Assembly (NCBI RefSeq): GCF_002995845.1
Contig: NZ_PVXP01000026.1
Span: 1 to 41,099 of the forward strand
Source of the DNA: Clostridium luticellarii
GTDB taxonomy: Bacteria; Bacillota; Clostridia; Clostridiales; Clostridiaceae
Reading direction: 5' to 3'
Length of the DNA: 41,099 nt
This document shows positions 25,310 to 31,957 of this stretch, one piece after another. Each line of letters opens with the position of its first letter. The first letter of the stretch is position 1. The position numbers and the translations under genes were made by a program. The notes beneath the pieces were generated by a model. That model was not told the origin of the DNA, ran no database searches, and saw only the letters and a list, made by a program, of their open reading frames with translations.

Positions 25310-25336
25310 CGATTTACATAGATATTTATGAAATCG
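25310..25336. repeat. Imperfect inverted repeat CGATTT...AAATCG
   Basis: cgatttacata...tatgaaatcg: a 6-bp plus 4-bp stem with one bulged A and a 6-nt centre. It overlaps site A. The half-sequence cgattta recurs twice in the repeat at 25398-25434. Confidence 0.35.
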
Positions 25337-25353
25337 TTTTTATCAAACGTCAA
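25324..25353 (-). promoter_or_regulatory. Promoter with internal operator motif (site A) for the permease operon
   Basis: On the minus strand TTGACG (complement of 25348-25353), 18-nt spacer, ATAAAT (complement of 25324-25329). The spacer is almost filled by the motif tatgaaatcgtttttatc (25327-25344), which resembles sites B (28612-28629) and C (31657-31674). This is a repressor position. Reader presumed to be the IclR protein at 18705-19448. Confidence 0.5.
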
Positions 25354-25397
25354 AAAATATACTTATTTTAAATTCATAAAACTACCTCTGTTTTCAC

Positions 25398-25434
25398 TTT
25401 CGATTTAATGTACATGAGCTACACTAAATCGAAA
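25398..25434. repeat. 15-bp inverted repeat downstream of the DUF1667 gene
   Basis: tttcgatttaatgta (25398-25412) pairs with tacactaaatcgaaa (25420-25434), 14 of 15 matches, 7-nt loop. It follows the trio's last stop codon by about 40 nt. No T run follows on the minus strand, so it is either a non-canonical 3' end or a protein-binding site. Confidence 0.45.
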
Positions 25435-25473
25435 ATAAAAAACAATATATCAGAATAATTTAAAACATTTTTA

Positions 25474-25836
25474 CTATAATTTTTCCACTCTTTTTGTCGT
25501 TATAATGTCGGAACCCAGATTTAAAATATTTTTTACCACAATCTGATGCATTTCCACTGGTGCTTCTAATTCTACTTTTTTTATTTCTTTTTCCACATCA
25601 AATATCCTATCTTTAGGTATTGGATCCTTTGTTCTCACACTTACTAAAAGTTCCTCTCCATTTTTAACTTTTACCAGAGTTGCAATAGTTCTCCTGGGAT
25701 CCTGTATCTCTTGTCTTGCATATTTTTCCCCTCTTTTACAGGTTGCCCCATTGACACTTATGATATTTCTGTCATCATAATCAATTGTAATCTCACAACT
25801 ATTAGGACATACTATGCACGTCAAATCTCTCTTCAT
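25474..25836 (-). CDS. DUF1667 small cysteine protein of the GlpAB-like trio
   Basis: 120-residue DUF1667 protein. Four N-terminal cysteines, CIVCPNSC (residues 7-14) and C33 in the context GATCKRGEKYARQE, suggest a metal or Fe-S site. In clostridia such proteins are regularly encoded after a GlpA-like and a GlpB-like flavoprotein and are thought to be the third subunit. The gene overlaps its upstream partner by 4 nt (ATGA), so translation is coupled. Its precise role in electron transfer is not known. Confidence 0.85.
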   Translation of the reverse strand: MKRDLTCIVCPNSCEITIDYDDRNIISVNGATCKRGEKYARQEIQDPRRTIATLVKVKNGEELLVSVRTKDPIPKDRIFDVEKEIKKVELEAPVEMHQIVVKNILNLGSDIITTKRVEKL

Positions 25837-27074
25837 ACCTCTACCCCCACCTTAATATCTTCTTGAGACTTGATATCTTCTCTTTCAACTTTCAAATGTA
25901 TCATTACTGCAGGATTAAGTTTTTTCAATTTAGCAGTTTTTATAACTTTCTCTCCCTGCATAACTTTTATGATTTTATCTTTAAATGGTTTTCTCACTCT
26001 CAAGGACAATTCCAAATCTTCATTTCCGCTTATTCTATTTGGTATAATATTACCAATAGTCCCATCCGAGCCTACATTTATTGCACTTCCTTCCATAACG
26101 CCACCCTTAAGTTGTCTGGCAACGGATTCAGCAGCTTTTTCTCCCTCCAAAGATACATAGTCCACCAGATCATGGACATGCAGCACATTTCCTGCTGAAT
26201 ATATTCCGAGAACACTGGTCTGCAAATTTTCATCTACAAGAGCACCGTTACTTCTTTTATCAAGTTCAATACCAGCTTGCAGTGACAATTCATTTTCAGG
26301 TATCAACCCAACTGACAAAATCAGAGTATCACATTTATAGTTTTTTTCAGTACCCACTATAGGCTTTCCGTTTTCGTCAAGCTCACTGACTGCAACCTCC
26401 TGAACTCTATCCTTACCTATTATATTGGTAACAGTATGACTTAAATAAAGTGGTATATTGTAATCATTCAGACACTGCTGAATATTTCTCGGAAGGCCAC
26501 TGGGGTAAGGCAGCTTTTCAAATACTGCAATGACATGAGCACCTTCCAGTGTAAGTCTTCTCGCCATTATGAGACCTATATCGCCGGAACCAAGGATAAT
26601 AATATTTTTCCCGACCATAAGATTATTTAAATTTATATAGGACTGGGCAACTCCTGCCGTAAAAATTCCCGCGGGTCTTGTTCCCGGTATACTTATAGCT
26701 CCTCTAGTTCTTTCCCTACATCCCATTGATAAAATTACAGCCTTTGCTTTATACTTTTTTAATCCATTCCTGGTTGCAGCCGTAACTTCTTTATTTTTTG
26801 TAAGTCCTATAACTGTGGCTTCTGTCTCTATTTCTACATTTTTTTCTATTGCTTTTTGTATAAATTTATCCGCATATTCAGGTCCGCTGAGTGCTTCCTT
26901 AAATCTTAAAAGCCCAAAACCATCATGTATACACTGCTTAAGTATTCCCCCAGGAGCTTTTTCCCTCTCCAATATAAGTACATCATCTATTCCATCTTCT
27001 TTTAGTTTCACAGCTGCAGCAAGTCCTGCAGGGCCTCCGCCTATAATAATTACATCTTTTTCTATTATATCCAT
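25833..27074 (-). CDS. NAD(P)/FAD-dependent oxidoreductase, second subunit of the trio
   Basis: 413-residue two-dinucleotide-fold flavoprotein of the pyridine nucleotide-disulfide oxidoreductase type. The FAD motif is GGGPAGLAAAVKL (12-24) and the NAD(P) motif is ILGSGDIGLIMARRLTLEG (about 160-178). The ATG/GDG segment is seen as YSAGNVLHVHDLVDYVSLEG. There is no redox-active CxxC disulfide. It sits between a GlpA/LhgO-like dehydrogenase and the DUF1667 protein, sharing one base with the former's stop (TAATG-type overlap) and four with the latter. I infer it passes electrons between the dehydrogenase's Fe-S domain and NAD(P). Confidence 0.87.
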   Translation of the reverse strand: MDIIEKDVIIIGGGPAGLAAAVKLKEDGIDDVLILEREKAPGGILKQCIHDGFGLLRFKEALSGPEYADKFIQKAIEKNVEIETEATVIGLTKNKEVTAATRNGLKKYKAKAVILSMGCRERTRGAISIPGTRPAGIFTAGVAQSYINLNNLMVGKNIIILGSGDIGLIMARRLTLEGAHVIAVFEKLPYPSGLPRNIQQCLNDYNIPLYLSHTVTNIIGKDRVQEVAVSELDENGKPIVGTEKNYKCDTLILSVGLIPENELSLQAGIELDKRSNGALVDENLQTSVLGIYSAGNVLHVHDLVDYVSLEGEKAAESVARQLKGGVMEGSAINVGSDGTIGNIIPNRISGNEDLELSLRVRKPFKDKIIKVMQGEKVIKTAKLKKLNPAVMIHLKVEREDIKSQEDIKVGVEV

Positions 27075-28528
27075 TACCTAACCCTCCCTTCAAATAGATA
27101 TCCATTCTTCCTTGAGTACCTCATTTCCTCTGGTTTTAAATTATGTTCTCTCATCAAAAGTTTTACAATTCTTGTCTGGCAGTATCCTCCCTGACATCTT
27201 CCCATCATGGACCTGGTTCTATTTTTAATTCCTGTCAGTGTCTTAACTCCCAATGGATTATGAACTGCTTCTAATATTTCATGTTTTGTCACCGTTTCAC
27301 ATCTGCAGAATATTTCACCGTAATCTGGATCCTGCTTTATGAGTTCAGCTTGTTTCTCATCCGATTGTTCATTGAATTTCAATATTCCCCTTCTAATTGG
27401 ATTGAATTTTTCATTTTCCTGCAGAGTTTCTCTTTTAGCTATAATATTCACTACATCTCTAGCTATTGGAAGGGCACTTGTAAGCCCAGGAGATTCCATT
27501 CCTATTAAATTGATTACATTCGGCACATTCTTTCTCTCTCCAATTACAAAATCTGCATATCCACCTTTTTCCTTGCTTACCAATTTGGGTCTTATACCTG
27601 AAAAATTCCTTATAAGGTATTTCCTCTCTATTTGTGGAAGTATTTTCCTACCGCCTTCTATAAGCATATCCATTACTTTCTGGGTAGATGAATAATTGTC
27701 ATTTTCATCTATATAAACTGCGCTTGGTCCTATAAGCACATTTCCATCTACTGAAGGAGTAAGATGAATACCAAGTCCCCCTTCCTTTTTATTTGGTACA
27801 GGATAAGCCGGCATAGTTAGATATTTACTAAAATTTTTATCCAGTATAAAATATTCGCCTCTGCAGGGATATATTGTATAATCTTCTATTCCAACCATCC
27901 TGGCAATCTTATCTGAATTTAGCCCTGCACTGTTTATCACCCATCTGGTTTGAAAAATTTCATCTTCTGTAGATACTTCATAGCCTTTTTCTATCCTCTT
28001 TATTCCCCTTACTTCTCTTCCCAGGAAAAATTCTACTCCATTTTGACACGCATTCTCTGCCAACGCTATAGTATAAATTATGGGATTTACTATACCTGTC
28101 ATCGGTGAAAACAATGCTGCTTTTCCTTTTATATAAGGCTGCTTTTCCCTTATTTCTTTTTCAGATATTATTTTTAATCCCGGGACTCCATTTTTTTCAC
28201 CTTTTTCTTTTAATTCTTCCAGTCCTTCTAAATCATCCTTTGTAAATCCTACTACTAATTTTCCTGTTCTTTTAAACGGTATGTCCAATTCTTTTGCTAC
28301 CTTGTCAAATCCAAGACATCCCTCTACACAGTATTTAGCCATAAGTGTTCCCGGCCTGCTGTTAAATCCTGCATGAATGACACCACTATTTCGGCCGCTT
28401 GTTTCACAAACTACATCTAATTCCTTTTCCAGAACAGCTACCTTAAGCTTATAGCGTGAAAGCTCTCTGGCTATCGAACTGCCTATTACACCAGCTCCTA
28501 TTATTAACACATCATATTTATCCCTCAT
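27074..28528 (-). CDS. DAO-family flavoprotein with C-terminal BFD [2Fe-2S] domain (GlpA/LhgO-like)
   Basis: 484-residue FAD-dependent dehydrogenase. The N-terminal FAD fold is IIGAGVIGSSIARELSRY (9-26), followed by GRNSGVIHAGFNSRPGTLMA (45-64). The middle contains GLGIHLTPSVDGNVLIGPSA (253-272), which recalls L-2-hydroxyglutarate dehydrogenase as much as glycerol-3-phosphate dehydrogenase. The C-terminal 75 residues hold a BFD-like cluster site: CRC ... RCQGGYC. Databases usually label such genes glycerol-3-phosphate dehydrogenase, but no glycerol genes are near; the neighbours process 2-hydroxy and 2-oxo acids. I therefore favour an L-2-hydroxy acid as substrate, as inference only. First gene of a three-gene operon with its own promoter. 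Confidence 0.85.
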   Translation of the reverse strand: MRDKYDVLIIGAGVIGSSIARELSRYKLKVAVLEKELDVVCETSGRNSGVIHAGFNSRPGTLMAKYCVEGCLGFDKVAKELDIPFKRTGKLVVGFTKDDLEGLEELKEKGEKNGVPGLKIISEKEIREKQPYIKGKAALFSPMTGIVNPIIYTIALAENACQNGVEFFLGREVRGIKRIEKGYEVSTEDEIFQTRWVINSAGLNSDKIARMVGIEDYTIYPCRGEYFILDKNFSKYLTMPAYPVPNKKEGGLGIHLTPSVDGNVLIGPSAVYIDENDNYSSTQKVMDMLIEGGRKILPQIERKYLIRNFSGIRPKLVSKEKGGYADFVIGERKNVPNVINLIGMESPGLTSALPIARDVVNIIAKRETLQENEKFNPIRRGILKFNEQSDEKQAELIKQDPDYGEIFCRCETVTKHEILEAVHNPLGVKTLTGIKNRTRSMMGRCQGGYCQTRIVKLLMREHNLKPEEMRYSRKNGYLFEGRVR

Positions 28529-28611
28529 AATTTCACCTCATCTTAATGTTTTAGAATGCTTTTTAAAACATTTTCAAAAAATAATAATTTACGTCTTCTA
28601 ATTTCCACACC

Positions 28612-28667
28612 ATAAAAATCGTTTTCATCATGTATAAAAACATATCATTTCCTCTATAATTTTTCAA
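28612..28667 (-). promoter_or_regulatory. Promoter and operator motif (site B) of the flavoprotein trio
   Basis: On the minus strand TTGAAA (complement of 28662-28667), exactly 17 nt, TATGTT (complement of 28639-28644). About 9 nt downstream, at the expected transcription start, lies site B, ataaaaatcgttttcatc on the plus strand (28612-28629), which shares 13 of 18 positions with site A. Confidence 0.5.
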
Positions 28668-28791
28668 TTGTCTTTAATACATTATCAAAATTATACACCT
28701 AAAATTTAATCATTTGTAATGTTGATTGAATATTACAAATGATTAAACAATATAATTATAATATTAAAACTATGAACTTTCATTCAAAAGC

Positions 28792-29364
28792 CTATCCTAC
28801 CAGCTGACAATTTTCCTTTAAGGAGTTATAATTCTTAACCAGCTTGTAACCTGCTTCCAAGGCGCGTTTATTCAAATCCTCTGTTCCTTTTGGAACCCTG
28901 CTTAATACAGCAAATTCAAGAGATTTTTCTGAAGCTATATGCAAAATACTATTAATAGCTCCCACTGCAATTATATTAGCTACCATTGATTTACCTATTA
29001 CCTCATTGGCAGTTTTCAATATAGGAACTTGAATAACCCTCTTAGCTTTATTAGTACTTGGTACCATTACCGACGAATCTATGAGCAGTATTCCATCTCT
29101 ATCAAGTGATCCTATATATTTACTACATGATTTTTGAGTTAAAGTCAACAAAAGATTTGTTCTTAAAACTTTGGGAAAATCGATTTCCTCATCACTTATG
29201 ATAACTTCAGCCTTGCTGGAACCACCCCTGGCTTCCGGACCATAAGATTGGGATTGAATAACTTTCTTACCCTCCATTATTGCAGCTTCTGCTAAAATAA
29301 CTCCACCTAATATAAGTCCTTGTCCTCCTGAACCCGTCAATCTCAATTCTAATTGATTACTCAT
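28792..29364 (-). CDS. korC: 2-oxoacid:ferredoxin oxidoreductase, gamma subunit
   Basis: 190-residue gamma-type subunit (POR_N gamma domain). It opens with RLTGSGGQGLILGGVILAEA (8-27) and contains SQSYGPEARGGSSKAEVIIS (39-58), both diagnostic for the family. It holds part of the CoA/active-site interface with the alpha and beta subunits. Last gene of the four-gene kor operon, 21 nt after korB. The class (2-oxoglutarate, branched-chain or other 2-oxo acid) cannot be settled by eye; the delta-alpha-beta-gamma order is common to Kor and Vor operons. Confidence 0.9.
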   Translation of the reverse strand: MSNQLELRLTGSGGQGLILGGVILAEAAIMEGKKVIQSQSYGPEARGGSSKAEVIISDEEIDFPKVLRTNLLLTLTQKSCSKYIGSLDRDGILLIDSSVMVPSTNKAKRVIQVPILKTANEVIGKSMVANIIAVGAINSILHIASEKSLEFAVLSRVPKGTEDLNKRALEAGYKLVKNYNSLKENCQLVG

Positions 29365-29385
29365 AATTCACTTCTCCTTTATAAA

Positions 29386-30204
29386 TTACTTACTTACAAA
29401 TTTATCTATTATTTTTTGATATTCTTCAGTATACTCAGGCTCTGTAGTATTCTTAAACTCACCAATTAAAAATTTTCCTCTAAGTTTTTCTGGTGAAAAC
29501 TTTTTTGCTGTACTAATACTAACAGCATTATCCCTCTGCCACTTCATCATGTTTACTGCAGAACCCTTTTTATTTTTTCTTCCATAATAGGTAGGGCATA
29601 TGCTTACACCTTCTATTAATGAAAATCCCTTATTTTGAATGCCCTTTTCTATGAGAGAAATCAACTGCTTTGTATGATAAACAGTACCTCTGGCTACATA
29701 GGTTGCTCCTGCACCTATAGCAAGCTGTGGAATATCAAAAGGTCTGTCAACTGTACCATAAGGTGCAGTAGTTCCTTTATCCCCTCTTGGTGTAGTTGGA
29801 GAATACTGTCCTCCGGTCATTCCATAAATATTGTTATTGAAAATAACCGTTGTAATATCAATATTTCTCCTAGCTGCATGAATCAGATGATTCCCTCCAA
29901 TAGCTGCAGCATCACCATCTCCTGAGATTACAATAACCTCAAGCTTGGGGTTGGCCAATTTTACTCCCGTAGCAAAAGCCAATGCCCTGCCGTGAGTAGT
30001 ATGAAGCGTATTAAAATCCATATACCCTACAGCTCTTGAAGAACAACCTATTCCCGATACAATACATACTTTATTTTTATCCAGTTTTAAATTATCTATA
30101 GCCTGTATAATGGCTCTCATTAATATCCCATGTCCACATCCCGGGCACCATATATGTGGTAAATTTTCCATTCTTAAATAATCTTCCACTAATGTGCTAG
30201 CCAT
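29386..30204 (-). CDS. korB: 2-oxoacid:ferredoxin oxidoreductase, beta (TPP-binding) subunit
   Basis: 272-residue thiamine-diphosphate subunit. HIWCPGCGHGI near the N-terminus supplies cluster/cofactor cysteines; the TPP motif runs from GDGDAAAIGGNHLIHAARR to FNNNIYGMTGGQYSPTT. A longer reading from 30261 overlaps korA and lacks similarity; AAGGAGG, located in the last codons of korA, is 9 nt before the ATG at 30204, which begins one base after the korA stop. The enzyme oxidatively decarboxylates a 2-oxo acid with CoA and ferredoxin, giving an acyl-CoA, CO2 and reduced ferredoxin. Confidence 0.93.
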   Translation of the reverse strand: MASTLVEDYLRMENLPHIWCPGCGHGILMRAIIQAIDNLKLDKNKVCIVSGIGCSSRAVGYMDFNTLHTTHGRALAFATGVKLANPKLEVIVISGDGDAAAIGGNHLIHAARRNIDITTVIFNNNIYGMTGGQYSPTTPRGDKGTTAPYGTVDRPFDIPQLAIGAGATYVARGTVYHTKQLISLIEKGIQNKGFSLIEGVSICPTYYGRKNKKGSAVNMMKWQRDNAVSISTAKKFSPEKLRGKFLIGEFKNTTEPEYTEEYQKIIDKFVSK

Positions 30205-30205
30205 T

Positions 30206-31342
30206 TTAAAATACCTCCTTGATTTTAGATAGTATTTCCTGCGGAGTAATAACTTCACCATTAATTTTTCCTAGTTGAAAAATATTCGATTCATTTTTTA
30301 CCACTCTCTCGACTTCCAAAGCTAATTGTCCATGGTTAAGTTCTGACACAATTATATTTTTGGCCTGCTCTCCAACCCTTTTAACCTGTTTTTCAGGAAA
30401 AGGCCAAATGGTTATTGGTCTAAACAATCCAACTTTTAAGCCATCTTTTCTTGCCTGCTTTACTGCACTTTTGGCACTTCTAGCCGTCCCCCCATAGGCA
30501 ATTACCACAGTTTCAGCATCTTCCATGTACAGTTCATTATAGGTTACAATATCATTTACATTGTCTTCAATTTTACTTAAAAGCCTATTACAGAGAACTT
30601 CAGCTACTTCAGTGCTGTTAGTAGTAAATCCGGATTCTGTGTGTACAAGCCCTGTCACATTAAACCTAAATCCTTCACCAAAAGCTGCCATAGGAGGAAC
30701 AAACTTTCCTTTTTCAACATAATAAGGTAAATAATTTTCATCCTTTTTTTTAGGCTTTTTACGGTCAATAATCTTTAAATCTTCTATTTTAGGAATTTTA
30801 ATTCCCTCTCTCATATGAGCTACGACCTCATCCATCAACAGTATTACCGGCGTTCTATATTTCTCAGAGAGATTAAAAGCCCTGACAGTTAAATCAAAAG
30901 TTTCTTTAACTGAAGAAGGTGAGATTGCTATTATTGGATGATCCCCGTGAGTACCCCATCTTGCCTGCATTACATCTCCCTGGGATGGCGATGTGGGAAG
31001 GCCCGTACTAGGACCATGCCTCTGTACATCTACAATTACACAGGGTATTTCAGCCATTGCTGCATACCCTATATTTTCCTGCTTTAGCGAAAATCCAGGC
31101 CCGCTTGTAGCTGTCATCGATTTTACTCCTGTAAGTGAGGCTCCTATGGCTGCTGCAATTCCTGCAATTTCATCTTCTGTCTGAATAAATTTTCCTCCTA
31201 CCATAGGCAATCTTTTGGCTGAAAGTTCTGCTATTTCAGTAGAAGGTGTTATTGGATATCCTGAGTAAAATCGCATTCCTGCTGCAATTGCTCCTTCTAC
31301 GCAGGCTTCATTTCCCTGTAGCAATTTAATATTGTTATCCAC
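30206..31342 (-). CDS. korA: 2-oxoacid:ferredoxin oxidoreductase, alpha subunit
   Basis: 378-residue alpha subunit. Characteristic stretches: LLQGNEACVEGAIAAGMRFY, GYPITPSTEIAE, QTEDEIAGIAAAIGAS, TSGPGFSLKQENIGYA and RHGPSTGLPTSPSQGD. The family's transketolase C-terminal domain is present near 255-378. It starts 2 nt after the korD stop and ends 1 nt before the korB start, so all subunits are tightly coupled. Cytoplasmic. Confidence 0.93.
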   Translation of the reverse strand: MDNNIKLLQGNEACVEGAIAAGMRFYSGYPITPSTEIAELSAKRLPMVGGKFIQTEDEIAGIAAAIGASLTGVKSMTATSGPGFSLKQENIGYAAMAEIPCVIVDVQRHGPSTGLPTSPSQGDVMQARWGTHGDHPIIAISPSSVKETFDLTVRAFNLSEKYRTPVILLMDEVVAHMREGIKIPKIEDLKIIDRKKPKKKDENYLPYYVEKGKFVPPMAAFGEGFRFNVTGLVHTESGFTTNSTEVAEVLCNRLLSKIEDNVNDIVTYNELYMEDAETVVIAYGGTARSAKSAVKQARKDGLKVGLFRPITIWPFPEKQVKRVGEQAKNIIVSELNHGQLALEVERVVKNESNIFQLGKINGEVITPQEILSKIKEVF

Positions 31343-31344
31343 TT

Positions 31345-31548
31345 TTACTTACCCCCTAAAAAAACTGCATAATCCGGACACCGCAGTTCACATAGTCCGC
31401 ATTTTATACATTTATCTTCATCTACAATTGAAATTTTCCCATTTTTTAAAGCCAATACATTTTTAGGACAAAACTCTATACATATCCCACAACCTTTACA
31501 CCACTCTTTTTCCAGTTCCACATGTACATTATTTTTTATACTAATCAA
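31345..31548 (-). CDS. korD: 2-oxoacid:ferredoxin oxidoreductase, delta (2x[4Fe-4S]) subunit
   Basis: 67-residue ferredoxin-like subunit with two four-cysteine motifs, CKGCGICIEFCP and CIKCGLCELRCP, each binding a [4Fe-4S] cluster. It carries electrons from the TPP site to free ferredoxin. The start codon is TTG, with AGAGGT 9 nt upstream; no ATG is available at a sensible position. First gene of the kor operon, directly behind the promoter and site C at 31657-31715. Confidence 0.92.
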   Translation of the reverse strand: MISIKNNVHVELEKEWCKGCGICIEFCPKNVLALKNGKISIVDEDKCIKCGLCELRCPDYAVFLGGK

Positions 31549-31656
31549 TTAAATATTACCTCTTTTCCAACTCTAATTGCTTAACTTAAATTGTCCCCAA
31601 TATTTCTGAATTTTATGAAATATTCTGTAATTGCAAGTTCTTTTTCATTTCCACCA

Positions 31657-31715
31657 TATGAAAATAGTTTCCATTAATTTATGTTCAGTATATCATATTG
31701 GTTTTGAAGTTTCAA
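31657..31715 (-). promoter_or_regulatory. Promoter and operator motif (site C) of the kor operon
   Basis: On the minus strand TTGAAA (complement of 31710-31715), exactly 17 nt, TATACT (complement of 31687-31692). Just downstream of the expected start, at about +6 to +24, lies site C: ATGGAAACTATTTTCAT on the minus strand, a near-palindrome of the TGGAAA-N-TTTCCA kind known for IclR-family operators. The kor leader is about 110 nt with nothing else recognised. Confidence 0.55.
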
Positions 31716-31829
31716 TGTGCTGTGGAAAAAAATCTTTTTCAAAAACCTAAAAATTACATGATTATAATTAAAATTTACAAACTTAACGTTATATTAACAT
31801 TAATATTATATGAAATTTGTTATCAATTC

Positions 31830-31858
31830 TTGAATTTTTATATATATACATTTATAAT
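31830..31858 (+). promoter_or_regulatory. Promoter of the RND efflux operon
   Basis: TTGAAT (31830-31835), 17-nt spacer, perfect TATAAT (31853-31858). Predicted start near 31865, directly ahead of the repeat at 31875-31926. Confidence 0.7.
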
Positions 31859-31874
31859 TTAACCTATGTAATAT

Positions 31875-31926
31875 AGTAATCGTATCTTTAAAATATAGTA
31901 ATTATGTCTTTAAAGATATAATTACT
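31875..31926. promoter_or_regulatory. 30-bp near-palindrome plus extra half-site before the RND genes
   Basis: agtaattatgtcttt followed by aaagatataattact (31897-31926) is a 30-bp palindrome with one mismatched pair. A third half-site agtaatcgtatcttt lies 22 bp upstream (31875-31889), on the same face of the helix. It starts about +10 relative to the predicted start, a roadblock-type operator position. Confidence 0.6.
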
Positions 31927-31957
31927 GAAACTAAATAACTGCACAAAGGAGGCTAAA

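Noticed and set aside
30205-30261. N-terminal extension of korB
   Set aside because: Would overlap korA and adds unrelated residues; the ATG at 30204 has AAGGAGG at the right distance.
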